Shown here: piece by piece, positions 10,850 through 20,340 of the stretch
How the letters are laid out: each line of letters begins with the position of its first letter
Numbering within the stretch: the first letter of the stretch is position 1
Assembly: GCF_027595985.1 (NCBI RefSeq)
Contig: NC_073304.1
Coordinates: forward strand, 219,240,000 to 219,303,999
DNA: 64,000 nt
Origin: Sorex araneus
Taxonomy: Eukaryota; Chordata; Mammalia; Eulipotyphla; Soricidae
Reading direction: 5' to 3'
Program-made: the position numbers and the translations under genes
Notes under the pieces: model-generated
Told to the model about the DNA's origin: nothing
What the model saw: the letters and a program-made list of their open reading frames with translations, nothing else
Databases searched by the model: none

Positions 10850-11039
10850 AGTCCCCCGCCGGCCTCTGGGGGCGCTATGGGCTAGCGCCCGCTCTGTGCA
10901 GCCGGAATTTCTCTCGCCGGACGGAAGTGGGGGGCGGGGCCAGAGGAAGAGCCGAGTTCCGGTGGCTGTGTTACTTTTGCCCCGGTGCCGCCGCCCCTCC
11001 AGGGACCCGGTTAGGGTGCTGCGGGAGCCCCTCGAGGAG
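10850..11039 (+). promoter_or_regulatory. NKIRAS2: Putative NKIRAS2 promoter and untranslated exon 1
   Basis: A short CpG-rich segment carries GGGGCGGGGC (SP1-type, about 10930-10940), an ETS-like GACGGAAGTGG just before it and a second ETS-like GTTCCGG at about 10956. It ends with CTCGAGGAG/GTACGG, a good splice donor at 11039/11040. The next acceptor in the right orientation is at 12122, leading into the first coding exon. The exon contains no in-frame start that continues into the protein, so it is read as 5'UTR. Its 5' end is not visible; the boundary is a guess. Confidence 0.55.
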
Positions 11040-12122
11040 GTACGGAGCGGGGAAACTGCGATAGGCCACCGCGTCTGGACCGCCTAGTTGGCGGGTCTCA
11101 CGGATTCCCTCCGGGGTACCCCCTGGTGGGGAAATAGGGGTGAAGCCCCCCCCCGTGGCTGTCACATTCCTTCATCGTGGGTTCCTGGGAGGATGCCCTT
11201 TGGTGGAAGCGGGGCAGGGAGGTTTCTTCTCCAATGCCTGTTGCAGACCTTTGGGGGTGTGGTTAGCGTATTACTGTTGAGGGGGTAGGAGGGGCGTTGT
11301 CTGGATTACTTCTGAGACGTCTGCCCGCTTCGGAGCGCCCGGGATCTCCTGACCCGCGGCTTTCTGCATCTGAGCCTTACTTAGCACCAGAATCTACAAG
11401 GTCAGCCACAGCAAGAATTACATTGCTGAAGATTTTACCCTGAAGATTTCTTCTCTCCTTTCTTACTTAGTCCCATCTGAACCATGGGCATGGCTGGGAA
11501 TTAAAACGAATTCATTGTTGTCCAGAGAAGTGATGCAGGAAAGCAGAATATCCCCCTTAAATGTCTGCTTTCCCCAGGAGGAGTGATGTCTTTCTCCGTG
11601 GACCCCTGAAAGCAGCTGGCGATTGTTCCCCAGTGCACGGAAAGGAATCCCTTAGGTTACAGGCCCGGGAGGCTTTAACTCAGCTACTGTTCCCCTTTAA
11701 TGGCAACATTTATTGAGTGGTTTCTTTTGGCCTCACAGTGGAATTAAGTCTAGTAAGATTATCTGCCCAGGAGTGGATGCAGACACCTCACCCAGCTAGA
11801 GTGGTGTGGATGTCTGAGGCTACTCATTTAGTGGAAGTGCTGGACTCTGTTTTGGGTGGTCAGCCCTATTCTTTTGTTTGTTGGTTGGTTTGGTTTTTGG
11901 GCCACACCTGGCCGGTGCTCAGGGGTTACTCCTGGCTCTGCACTCAAGAATTACTCCTGGCAGGCTGGGAGGTGGGGGGTGGGCTGTATGGGATGGTGGG
12001 GATAGAACCTGGGTCAGCCGCATGCAAAGCAAGCACCCTGCCCGAGGTACTATCTCTCAGGCCCTCGGCTCTGTTCTGATGCACTCTTCCTTCCCTCACC
12101 CCCTTTGCTTCTGCTTTTCCAG
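11040..12122 (+). other. NKIRAS2: NKIRAS2 intron 1
   Basis: The interval between the putative untranslated exon and the coding exon 2 acceptor (TTTTCCAG, ag at 12121-12122). It holds unique sequence to about 11870 and one antisense SOR SINE at 11874-12063, which ends only about 60 bases before the acceptor. Confidence 0.6.
11874..12063 (-). mobile_element. SOR SINE, antisense, next to NKIRAS2 exon 2
   Basis: GGTTTTTGGGCCACACCTGG start, an unusual G-rich insertion in the core (about 11965-11985), head end CTATCTCTCAGGCCC. Confidence 0.9.
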
Positions 12123-12136
12123 GCTGGAGGCCAAGC

Positions 12137-12230
12137 ATGGGGAAAAGCTGTAAGGTGGTCGTGTGTGGCCAGGCATCTGTGGGCAAAACCTCAATCCTGG
12201 AGCAGCTGCTGTATGGGAACCATGTAGTGG
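12137..12230 (+). CDS. NKIRAS2: NKIRAS2 coding exon 2 (kappaB-Ras 2, P-loop)
   Basis: The exon begins at 12123 after TTTTCCAG and the ATG is at 12137. It encodes residues 1-31 plus one base, starting [19 protein letters not shown], and stops at GTGG/GTGAGT (12230). The P-loop is G11-Q-A-S-V-G-K-T18. NKIRAS2 is a small Ras-like GTPase that binds IkappaB proteins, mainly the IkappaB-beta PEST region, and slows their degradation, so it dampens NF-kappaB signalling in the cytoplasm; it also partners RalGAP. The Ras Gly12 position is replaced (Q-A-S in place of the usual glycines), a trait of kappaB-Ras proteins that lowers GTP hydrolysis. Together with the next two exons it gives 191 residues, the normal family length. 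Confidence 0.96.
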
Positions 12231-12610
12231 GTGAGTGTTGTGAAGGTGGTGGAGGCAGAAGGGAGGGGGCGCATGGGTCCCAGCAGGCCAGGGCTGATAG
12301 TGGCTCCTGGTGGCTATTGCACCCCCAAAGAATAAAACCTGCTTAATAGCCCCCACCGGACAACACTGAACAGGGAAGCCAGTACTAGAGGCAGAGAGGC
12401 ACAGCTCCAAGTTAATTGTTGGTGTTTTGTATTAGCAGAAAAGTCATGTCAGCTCCCCCAAATCATTCAATTCGGCCAGAATCTGAGCCTCTGACCTTCT
12501 CCCCCAACCCCCCCCCAGCCCCCACATTCCTTCCTTTTTCTTCATTCGGGCCACCTAGTCCCCTTGCATTTCCTGCCTTCCAGCCAATGTCTCTCCTGGC
12601 TTTTTCCCAG

Positions 12611-12852
12611 GCTCTGAGATGATTGAGACGCAGGAGGACATCTACGTGGGCTCCATCGAGACGGACCGGGGGGTGCGGGAGCAGGTGCGCTTCTATGACA
12701 CGCGGGGGCTCCGTGATGGGGCCGAGCTGCCCCGACACTGCTTCTCCTGCACCGATGGCTTTGTCCTGGTCTACAGCACGGACAGCCGGGAGTCCTTCCA
12801 GCGCGTGGAGATGCTCAAGAAGGAGATTGACAAGTCCAAGGACAAGAAGGAG
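12611..12852 (+). CDS. NKIRAS2: NKIRAS2 coding exon 3 (switch regions)
   Basis: Acceptor TTTTTCCCAG at 12601-12610; exon of 242 bases, residues 32-112. It carries the kappaB-Ras G3 motif D61-T-R-G-L65, in which leucine stands at the Ras Gln61 position, and a short switch I without the usual Ras effector loop. The end is set by continuity with exon 4 (KDKKEV): GAG/GTCTGG at 12852/12853, a donor that departs from consensus at +3 to +5. Reading on past it gives an open frame of about 39 extra codons that does not match the family, so that is intron. Compared with remembered human protein the exon shows only conservative changes, such as Phe82 and Met99. Confidence 0.95.
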
Positions 12853-13090
12853 GTCTGGGTTGGGGCAGGGACGGTGGTGACCCGGGCTGGGGGCCTGCCC
12901 TGTGCCATTCCTCATGGACTTTCCAGGACATGGGTCAGGAACTGGAACAGGATGGGGGCCCCTGGATAGAAGGTGCCTGCACCCCTAGAGGGGACCATGT
13001 GTTGAGGCAACTGAGCCAGAAACTGCTTCAGATTAGGAGGTCCCTGACCGAAGGCTGCAAGTCCCAAGTAGTGTTTCCTCATTTTCTCTT

Positions 13091-13252
13091 TGGTTTTTTT
13101 TTTTTTTGAGTTTTTTGGCAGGGGCACCTAATGGTGCAGGTGTGGGGTTATTCTTGGCTGTACCATGGGAACCATGTGGTGCCAGGGATCAAACACAGGT
13201 TTCCCACATGCAAAACCTGTGCTCTAGACCTTGAGTCATGTTCCTTGGACCC
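13091..13252 (-). mobile_element. SOR-like SINE, antisense, old
   Basis: T-run, GGGTTATTCTTGGCTGTACC and a GCCAGGGATCAAACAC core in NKIRAS2 intron 3. Confidence 0.65.
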
Positions 13253-13262
13253 AAGTGCCCCC

Positions 13263-13425
13263 CTTTGTTTTCTTTTGTTCTAATTTTGGGTCACACCTGG
13301 TGATGCTCAGGGGTTACTCCTGGCTCTGCACTCAGAGGGACCAGATGGAATGTGAGGGATTGAATCCCGGTCAGCCACGTGTGCAAGGCTAGTACCCTAC
13401 CTGCCGTATTATTGTTCCGGCCCTC
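13263..13425 (-). mobile_element. SOR SINE, antisense
   Basis: TTTTGGGTCACACCTGGTGA through TTATTGTTCCGGCCC; internal shortening in the core. Confidence 0.88.
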
Positions 13426-13532
13426 AAGTACTCTTTAAACTGGAGTACTGGAATCGCTTCTGTACTGCTTGTTCAGCTAGAAACTGCCAGTGGGCAGATG
13501 GAGGGTCAGCCGGGGGACCAGAATTCATTTTT

Positions 13533-13695
13533 TTTTGAGGGGTCACACCCGGTGATGCACAGGGGTTACTCCTGGCTCTGCACTCAGGAATTACCCCTGG
13601 CAGTGCTCAGGGGACCATATGGGATGCTGGAATTAGAACCCGGGTCGGCCGCGTGCAAGGCAAACGCCCTATCCGCTCTGCTATTGCTCCAGCCC
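13533..13695 (-). mobile_element. SOR SINE, antisense
   Basis: Full length; target duplication CCAGAATTCATTTTT at 13518-13532 and 13696-13710. Confidence 0.95.
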
Positions 13696-13721
13696 CCAGA
13701 ATTCATTTTTGTTCTTGATTT

Positions 13722-13845
13722 TGGGCTCATCCTTGGGGACTACTCTCAGTTTGGAGGTTATTCCTGGTGCTTAGGGGACTGTGTGGTGCCAGGAGTTGAA
13801 CCCCGGGACCTCACACATGCAAGACACACGTAATGCCCCTGAGCC
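13722..13845 (-). mobile_element. SOR-like SINE, antisense, old
   Basis: GGTTATTCCTGGTGCTTAGG core and GAACCCCGGGACCTCACACA head. Diverged. Confidence 0.6.
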
Positions 13846-14048
13846 AATGTGGGAGCCAGAATTTGTAGAGGAAGGAGGGGCCCTGCAGCCATTTCCCACA
13901 CCCGCCCCTTTCTGCCCCTTTCTCTGTCTCGTGTCATGTGACTTGGGATGGCCTCAGCCACTGAGACGCCCTTTCTGGGCCCGTCGGTGGTCACCAGCCC
14001 CGAGGCGGGCGCACTCACAGGCCTCGCTGGCCCTCTCTTTTTCCCCAG

Positions 14049-14288
14049 GTCACCATCGTGGTCCTCGGCAACAAGTGTGACCTGCAGGAGCAGCGCCGCG
14101 TAGACCCGGACGTGGCACAGCACTGGGCCAAGTCGGAGAAGGTGAAACTCTGGGAAGTGTCGGTGGCCGACCGCCGCTCCCTGCTGGAGCCCTTCATCTA
14201 CCTGGCCAGCAAGATGACCCAGCCGCAGAGCAAGTCCGCCTTCCCCCTCAGCCGCAAGAACAAGGGCAGCGGCTCCTTGGACGGCTGA
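14049..14288 (+). CDS. NKIRAS2: NKIRAS2 coding exon 4 (C-terminal half, stop)
   Basis: Acceptor TTTTTCCCCAG ending at 14048. The exon encodes residues 113-191 and the TGA at 14286-14288. It opens with [11 protein letters not shown]; the guanine-specificity motif is N120-K-C-D123. The C-terminus ends GSGSLDG and has no CAAX box, so the protein is not prenylated, which is normal for this family. The sum of the three coding exons is 576 bases including the stop, in perfect phase. Confidence 0.96.
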   Translation, partial: VTIVVLGNKCDLQEQRRVDPDVAQHWAKSEKVKLWEVSVADRRSLLEPFIYLASKMTQPQSKSAFPLSRKNKGSGSLDG

Positions 14289-15036
14289 GGAGCTGCCTCG
14301 CCGCTCCCCTTCCCAAACCCTGTCCAACTCGGGGGGTTTGGTGGGGGGGCTCTGGAAGTGGGTCTCTGGGGTCAGGGAGGGTCAGGCAGTTCGGCCACGG
14401 TCACGGGGTGGTGCTCTCCACCTGGGCAGGCAGCTGGGCTGGCCCAGGCCACCTCTGCTTCGTCCCAGCTCTGGGAAATGCAGGTAACCCCCACTTCCAT
14501 CCCCTCTGACCCTGGTGACCTCTGAAGGGGCCGTCGTGCCTCAGTGTCCCTCCCACCTGCCCTGGGTGGGGATGTGTAGTGCTGGGTCAGCTTCTGTCCC
14601 GGGCTGATGGCGGAGGGTGGGGGTGGGGGGGCGCACGTCTCTGGGCTTCTGGCTTGTGACACATTCGAACCCCATCCTGGAATGGGGCGTCCAAGGAGGG
14701 CATCTGCGTGCCAGGGCCGGGAGGAGTCCGCCCCGGGGAACTGCTCCCTCGCCTCTCCGCCTTCCTGCTCAGGGAGCCGGGGGGCCTCTTGGCCATGCCA
14801 GCTGTGCTGAGTCACGCGTGACTCCGGGGCCCTGCCTCGCCCTCTCTCGCTTCAGTTTTCTCATCTGTAAAGCGATGGGAGTTGCTGAGATGATCTCTCA
14901 GGACCTCTCCCGCTCTGCGATTCCACAACGCCAGTGGCTACTGTCTGGCCAGCTCTGATGGTACTCGCCTTCCCCTTTCAAGGTGCTATGGCCCCACCCG
15001 GCCCTGGCGCCGGGGACGCTGCATCCCCGTCCCCCG

Positions 15037-15050
15037 CCACCAGGGGGCAG
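15037..15050 (+). promoter_or_regulatory. CTCF-type motif
   Basis: CCACCAGGGGGCAG matches the CTCF core at every position. It lies in the NKIRAS2 3'UTR. Binding is inferred from sequence only. Confidence 0.5.
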
Positions 15051-15364
15051 AAGCACACTGTCTGCTGGTGCCAGAGGGCCGCTGGCTGCCCATTGGGCCC
15101 GCAGCCCAGGACCGTGGACGTCCACCTTTGGCTGCGGTGGTTCTCAGCACGCAGCCGCAGAGAGGTGAGCCAGCTGCCGGGTGGAGGCTGCACCAGGTGC
15201 TCCTCTAGCTTTTCCTTTCCTCAGGTGACCCCTCTGTAGTTCTCAGAAAGGCTGGTTACACTCACCCCTCCTCCACGAGGCCAGTACGGGGAGGGGGGGG
15301 GAGCTGGACGGGTGACCTGGGGCTGGGTGAGTCCGGTCAGGCACAGGCTCAGGTGTAAAGTTCA

Positions 15365-15370
15365 TTTATT
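15365..15370 (-). terminator. ZNF385C: ZNF385C poly(A) signal
   Basis: The plus strand TTTATT reads AATAAA on the minus strand, about 1.0 kb after the ZNF385C stop codon. It lies 15 bases from the opposing NKIRAS2 signal. Confidence 0.6.
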
Positions 15371-16383
15371 GCGGCATTGGACAGAATAAAACCACAACTG
15401 TTATCAAAAAGTTTCCCTCCCCTTCTTCTCCCAGTGGAAACAACTTTAAAAAAAAAAAAAAAACAGAAAATGGTGGGAACTGGCAAAGTGCCATGTTTTG
15501 GGGGGCAGGGCTGGTGTGGGATGGTGCTGGAGGGGGGGACGATGGTTCCGACAGCGTGAAAATGGGACTTGGGTCATTTAGCACGGGCTCCCACACTCCG
15601 CTGCACAGCCAGGGGGACCATGGGCTGTCTGGGAGGACAGAAGGTGCTGTGGTGCTAGGGACCCATGTAGGGGGGCACGCTGGGGGGTGGGCGATAGCTA
15701 AGAGCACAGTCTGGGGAGATCCAGTGCCCCGCTGAAAAGAGAGGAAGATATTGAGAGATAAGGGGGGAGGACTTGGAGGGAATCAATGGCTCTGTGAAAA
15801 CGGGGCGCCCAGCCCAGCCCACACCCTCATCCCAGCAGCTCCCTTCTGGCTTCACCCCACCTCCCCTCTGCTCCTTTCTGCACACCCCCTGGCCACACGG
15901 CACATACAGAACTGGACGGACCCCACTTCCGCTTGAGACCCTCCACACTTCTAGAGAGTCTCCAGAGAATCCAGCAAATGGGGAGAGCCTCGTGGGGGCG
16001 TAGTGGTCACAGGTCACCGTCCCCAGGCTCATTCAGAGTCCCAGGGCCTCTGGGTGTGGGGGCAAGGGTCCTGGGTGGTGGAGGTTTTGCATAGATATTT
16101 GGGATTCATTGGTGTCTCGCCCGTTAATTGGGTCGGGAAATGCAGGGCGGAGCCCAGGGCCATCCTAGGGGGCTGGGAAGGGGGCAGGAGCGGTCCTGGC
16201 TCTGGCTGGGATCCAATCTCCAGTCCTGACGGAGTCGGAGTCGTGAAGGGCAGCTACCCTGAAGTCCAGCCCAGCTCCTGCTAGACGTGTGGGCAGGAAG
16301 CCCAAGTGGGCCCCATGGAATGCAGGAGCTGAGGCCTCTGCCTGAGCCACACCAGGGAAGTCCACCCCAGCCTCTGCGGGAGG
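15371..16383 (-). other. ZNF385C: ZNF385C 3'UTR
   Basis: Continuous sequence between the stop codon at 16386-16384 and the AATAAA at 15370-15365, without SINEs. An A-run near 15446-15465 is internal. The extent depends on the inferred poly(A) site. Confidence 0.6.
15385..15390 (+). terminator. NKIRAS2: NKIRAS2 poly(A) signal
   Basis: First canonical AATAAA on the plus strand that I find downstream of the NKIRAS2 stop codon, about 1.1 kb after it. A second AATAAA occurs near 16704, inside the body of the opposing gene, and is less likely. Confidence 0.65.
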
Positions 16384-16608
16384 CTAGTAGGGGGCAAAGA
16401 GGATGGGCCCTGCTGGGCGGACAGCTCCCATGGGCGTGCGGAACAGAGCGGGGCCCAGGATGGGCGTCGGGAAGAGCGTGGTGGCTGCGGCGGGTCGCAG
16501 GGCCAGGGGCCCGGGCAGGGCGCAGAGGGCCGCAGCGGCGGGGAGCGGGCTGGGCAGGAAGCGGGCTGCCAGCGTCTTGGTGAGCTGCTTCTGCAAGGCC
16601 AGTTTCGA
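16384..16608 (-). CDS. ZNF385C: ZNF385C last coding exon
   Basis: Acceptor CTCCTCTGCAG before 16608; 75 codons including TAG at 16386-16384. Encodes residues 419-492, starting [13 protein letters not shown]. It is rich in Ala, Pro and Leu and ends in PILFAPY, the conserved C-terminus of the ZNF385 family. No finger lies here. Family members bind RNA or p53 partners in the nucleus; the function of ZNF385C itself is poorly known. Confidence 0.93.
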   Translation of the reverse strand, partial: SKLALQKQLTKTLAARFLPSPLPAAAALCALPGPLALRPAAATTLFPTPILGPALFRTPMGAVRPAGPILFAPY

Positions 16609-16902
16609 CTGCAGAGGAGAGAGAACGGGCCGCGCTGACCCCGGCGGAATCCCACGCCCGTCTGCCCAGGGCTCCAGCCTGCCTGGGGCTTTGGCCGCAG
16701 GAATAAAATTCGTGCCTTTGAGGGTTCCAGGCCGAAAGCCTCTCCCCACCCCCAAAGCTCCAAAGCTCCGTTCCGGAGCGCTTTCTCTCCCAGCTGTCTT
16801 CCTGCCCTGGGAGGTGGAGGGACTCAGGAGAGATCAGGGCGGGGGTGCTGGGTGCTGGGGTGGGGTCAAGCGCTGCCTGCCCACTCTCTGGTGACCCCGC
16901 TT

Positions 16903-17089
16903 TCTTTTTTTCTTTTTTTTTGCTTTTTGGGTCACACCCGGCAATGCACAGGGGTTACTCCTGGTTCATACACTCAGGAATTACTCCTGGCGGTGCTCAG
17001 GGGACCATATGGGATGCTGGGAATCGAACCCGGATTGGCCATGTGCAAGGCAAACACCCTACCCACTGTGTTATTGCTCCAGCTCCCCT
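16903..17089 (-). mobile_element. SOR SINE, antisense, in the last ZNF385C intron
   Basis: Full length, GCTTTTTGGGTCACACCCGG start, ends TTATTGCTCCAGCTCCCC. Confidence 0.95.
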
Positions 17090-17247
17090 TTTTTTTGGGG
17101 GGGGGTTACACCTGGCGATGCACAGGGGTTGCTCCTGGCTCATGCACTCAGGAATTACTCCTGGCGGTGCTTGGGGAACCATACGGGATGCTGGGAATCA
17201 AACCCGGGTCGGCCACGTGCTATCGCTCCAGCACCCCCAGCCCCATT
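17090..17247 (-). mobile_element. SOR SINE, antisense, head deletion
   Basis: Adjacent to the previous copy. The stretch between GGCCACGTGC and TATCGCTCC is missing, which removes most of the A-box region. Confidence 0.92.
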
Positions 17248-17376
17248 TTCTGCCATTACTGAAATTCCTCCTGCCAGGTCCCAAGACAGCCAATCCCGGT
17301 CCTGCTCTTGGCCTCCAGCTAGCTTCCTCTCTGTCCACCCCCTTGCCCAGCTGGCTGGCCGCCTGCAGACAGGTAC

Positions 17377-17487
17377 CTTGAGGATACTCACAGCCAGCGC
17401 CGCCTGCTTCTGCAGCTTGCTGTGCTGGCCGCAGGCCTTGGGCGGCTTCCCGGCCAGGCGGTCTTTGTGTCTTCTGCTGCTCAGGTG
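17377..17487 (-). CDS. ZNF385C: ZNF385C exon encoding the end of finger 4
   Basis: Acceptor CCCTCCGACAG before 17487, donor CTCAAG/GTACCT at 17377/17376; 111 bases, residues 382-418, phase 0 at both ends. It starts with [14 protein letters not shown], which supplies the two zinc-binding histidines (H382, H388) of finger 4. The intron to the last exon contains two adjacent antisense SOR SINEs. Confidence 0.94.
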
Positions 17488-17758
17488 CTGTCGGAGGGAC
17501 ACAGGCTGGGAACAGGGTGAGACGCCCAAGGCCCCCTGGCCCCCCTCCCTGCTGCCCTAGCCCGGGCTTGCCCGCTTCTGACATTGAACATTACCCGGCA
17601 GCATCCTGGGCGGGCCCTACCCTGGAGGTAGAAAATCGGGATCCCGGGAGCCCCTGGGCGTGCCAGGCTCGCCGCAGCCCTGCTCAGCCCGCCTGCTCTC
17701 CCAGACTCCGTGCCCCCCGCCCCCGCCCCCTGCTCCCCCCCAGATCCTCTCCCCCCAC

Positions 17759-17955
17759 CTGCTTGAGTTGGGTCTCGGAATTGACCTGGAGCTGGCAGAG
17801 AGCACAGTGAAAGGGGGGGCTGGGCCCCTGCCGGCCCCCCCGGCCCCCCGCCGCTCTCCTGGCCTTTTGTCCAGCTCCGCCGCGGGATGCTGGGCGGCCC
17901 CGGCTCCTTCGGGGAGCTCCCCGCTGGCCTTCCACCATCCACCGGTGTCTGGCTC
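17759..17955 (-). CDS. ZNF385C: ZNF385C exon with the end of finger 3 and start of finger 4
   Basis: Acceptor CCCCCCTCAG before 17955, donor AAGCAG/GTGGGG at 17759/17758; 197 bases, residues 316-381. It begins by completing a Gly codon followed by [10 protein letters not shown], giving the last histidine of finger 3 (H319). Then comes a basic, Gly- and Arg-rich linker of about 40 residues and the cysteines C366 and C369 of finger 4. Confidence 0.92.
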
Positions 17956-18045
17956 CTGAGGGGGGAGACAAGCCGGTCTCAGCAGGGAAGAGGGGCCGGT
18001 GTTTCGAGGGCTCGGGGACCCCTTTCCCCGTCACCCAGGGGGCTC

Positions 18046-18048
<3 letters not shown>

Positions 18049-18080
<32 letters not shown>
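18049..18080 (+). repeat. (CA)16 microsatellite
   Basis: Perfect AC run in the ZNF385C intron between the exons at 17759-17955 and 18273-18545. Confidence 0.95.
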
Positions 18081-18082
<2 letters not shown>

Positions 18083-18272
18083 GCTCCCCAGCAGCCACAA
18101 GAGGAGCTGGGTACTTCCAAGCAGCCTCCTGCCACCTCCTCCAGGCAGGCCTCCTGGTGTGGAGCCACACAGAGACCAACTGGCCTGTGTTCTCTGGAGT
18201 AACCCCGACCCCTCACCGCCCTGTGAGCCGGCCCTGGGCTCTGACCAAGACTCCCGGGCTGGGGACACTGAC

Positions 18273-18545
18273 CTGTGTTGTGAGCCTGGAGCTGGGAGGC
18301 AGAGTTCACGGTCACCTTACACGTGGGGCAGTAGAGGGGCCCCTTCTCGCTCCTGCCATCCCCGCTCTCTGCAGCAGACCCCGCGGGCTCCTCCGTCCCA
18401 GGCTCGGGGGAGCAGGGAGGGCAGGAGGAGGAAGATGAAGAGGAGGCGGCGTCCAGGGGGTCTGGCTGGGCGGGCTCCCCCGGTGCAGGGTCCGGAGCCA
18501 GTGGTGACTGCGCCAGGGGGCCGGCAGGGGGCGCTGCAGGAACTT
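18273..18545 (-). CDS. ZNF385C: ZNF385C exon with most of finger 3
   Basis: Donor ACACAG/GTCAGT at 18273/18272. Residues 225-315: a Pro/Ala-rich stretch, an acidic serine run ([12 protein letters not shown]) and finger 3 (C297, C300, H313). Two in-frame acceptors are possible: CCTCCCTAG before 18545 and CCTGCAG before 18533, 12 bases further in. The first has the better pyrimidine tract. Choice of the second would remove four residues. Phase 1 at both ends agrees with its neighbours. Confidence 0.88.
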
Positions 18546-18863
18546 CTAGGGAGGAGGAAGGGCGGCAGCAGAGTGAGGTCCCAGAGGTTCTGATGGCGGA
18601 GGCATGGAAGGGTAGAGGCATGGAAGGGTGGAGGCTTCTGCATGGGGCGGCCTGAGCTGCATCCCAGACCCCACTCTCCCTCTAACTCATGGGACCAACC
18701 TCGGACTCTTCGTGCCTCAGTTTCTTTGGGCTTCAGACACCAGAAAGATGGTCTCAGAAAGTCCTCATGGCCCTGACACGCTGCAGCTTTTAACTCTATC
18801 TCGCTATTATGGTTGTCAGCTGAGAGCAATCCTAGAGGGCCTTCTATAAAAGACTGAAGCCAT

Positions 18864-19034
18864 GGGGCTGGAGTGATAGCATGGGTAGGGCGTTTGCCTT
18901 GCACACGGCCGACCCGGGTTTGATTCCCAGCATCCCATATGGTCCCCTGAGCACCGCCAGGAGTAATTCCTGAGTGCAGAGCCAGGAGTGGCCCCTGTGC
19001 ATCGCCGGGTGTGACCCAAAAAGAAAAAAAAAGT
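18864..19034 (+). mobile_element. SOR SINE
   Basis: Full length; target word CTGAAGCCA at 18854-18862 and 19035-19043. Confidence 0.93.
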
Positions 19035-19044
19035 CTGAAGCCAG

Positions 19045-19185
19045 CTTGGGGGCGCAGAGGCAGTACAGCCAGCAGGACGCTTGCCTTGCACCTGCCCAAC
19101 CTGAGTTCGACTGCCAGCATCCCATATGATCCCTGAACACCTCCAAGCAGTAGAAGGGCTCCTGAGCTTGATTGGGTATGACCTT
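19045..19185 (+). mobile_element. SOR SINE, old
   Basis: GGGGGCGCAGAGGCAGTACA head, GAGTTCGACTGCC B-box; the tail is lost in the L1-like fragment that follows. Confidence 0.75.
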
Positions 19186-19330
19186 CTAACTTGTTTAATT
19201 ATAGCGCCGTGATTTACTGAGTTGTTTATAATACAGTTATTTCAGGCATCCAGTATCCCATCACTAATCCCGCCGCCGGTGTGCCCTTCCCTCCACCAAA
19301 GCCCCCAGTTTCCCACCCCCCACCCAAGCC
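19186..19330 (-). mobile_element. Probable antisense L1 3'UTR fragment
   Basis: Read on the minus strand it has the G-rich tract followed by a GGCGGGATTAGTGATGGGATA segment laid out like the L1 3'UTR near 3900-3980. Old and partial; family assignment rests on layout and memory of shrew L1 tails. Confidence 0.4.
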
Positions 19331-19339
19331 TGACTCCTT

Positions 19340-19695
19340 GCAAGCATAAATTTACTTCATATTGCTTGCTATGACACAAAGGCAAATGCAAGTATCAAAA
19401 CTTAGACCAATAAGAGTCTTTTTGTGGCGCATATGCTGCCCAAGCCCATGTGCTGCTTGTGCCCACGTGGCCGAGTACATGTGTCACCCGAGCACATGTG
19501 TCACCCACATCTCCCCTCTTGAGATGTGGACTTTCATGCTTTCATGTCTAATGCTGGGATGTGTGTAGGGCTCCCTCCACCCTCGGAGAAACTCGCATTC
19601 CCTCTTGAGCGCGTTACTCTCGCTCTCTTTCACTCTCTCCCCCTTCACACCTTCAAAAACCCTCCAAATAAAATCTATTTACTTCAAAAAAAAAA
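19340..19695 (+). mobile_element. Unidentified retroposed sequence with A-tail
   Basis: The segment has imperfect internal repeats (GCACATGTGTCACCC-like units at 19470-19510), a pyrimidine-rich CTCTCT tract, then AATAAA at 19667-19672 and a 10-base A-run. GCATCCA flanks it at about 19236 and at 19695. It could be an LTR fragment or a processed transcript; I do not recognise the family. Confidence 0.35.
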
Positions 19696-19769
19696 GCATC
19701 CATTTGTGATCACTGTTGCATCTCACAACGGTGTTAGTGAATAAAGTCATCATCTAAAGATGTGCCGGG

Positions 19770-19962
19770 GGGCCGGAGCGATAGCACAGCGGGTAGGGCG
19801 TTTGCCTTGCACGCGGCCGACCCGGGTTCGATCCCCGGCATCCCATATGGTCCCCCAAGAATTGCCAGGAGTAATTCCTGAGTGCAAAGCCAGGAGTAAC
19901 CCCTGAGCATCGCTGGGTGTGACCCAAAAAGCAAAAAAATAAAAAAAATAAAAAAAAAAAAA
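19770..19962 (+). mobile_element. SOR SINE, near consensus
   Basis: Intact A-box TAGCACAGCGGG and B-box GGGTTCGATCCC; A-rich tail with AATAAA-like runs. Target duplication TAAAGATGTGCCGGG at 19755-19769 and 19963-19977. Confidence 0.97.
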
Positions 19963-20340
19963 TAAAGATGTGCCGGGCTGGTGGGTGGCAGTTGAGCCTT
20001 CTGTGTTACTGTGTTACTGTTTAGGCTCACGGAGCTTGGTGGTCTCTATGCAACTTTCCCATCACATTTGCTCTGATCCTGCTGGGCTGACAGTACTATG
20101 AACTTTGGAGGTGTCGTGCAGCTGTACGGATGGAAGATGCTCCGAGAGCACAATCGCAAATGAGCAGAAATCTCTTAACTCCGAGTCAGCAGCCGGACTG
20201 GGGGTGGATGAGAAGAGTTCAAGACCGGCCTTCATTTGGGGCTGGGAGGCGTCTGACCTACAGGTTGGGTACGGGGTTTGACTGCTGGCAAACAGTGCCA
20301 GGTGAGCTGAAAAGAAAGAAATGAATAAAGCAAGACTCAC

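Larger units (their letters stand above)
14289..15410 (+). other. NKIRAS2: NKIRAS2 3'UTR
   Basis: The untranslated region runs from the stop codon to a probable cleavage site 15-25 bases after the AATAAA at 15385-15390. It has no SINE. It contains a perfect CTCF-type core motif at 15037-15050. It overlaps the probable 3' end of ZNF385C on the other strand. The exact cleavage point is inferred. Confidence 0.7.

Noticed and set aside
19770-19850. tRNA gene candidates with intact A- and B-boxes
   Set aside because: These are heads of SOR SINEs followed by the SINE body and A-tail, not tRNA genes; the same holds for the copies at 25194, 43382, 44115 and 61850.
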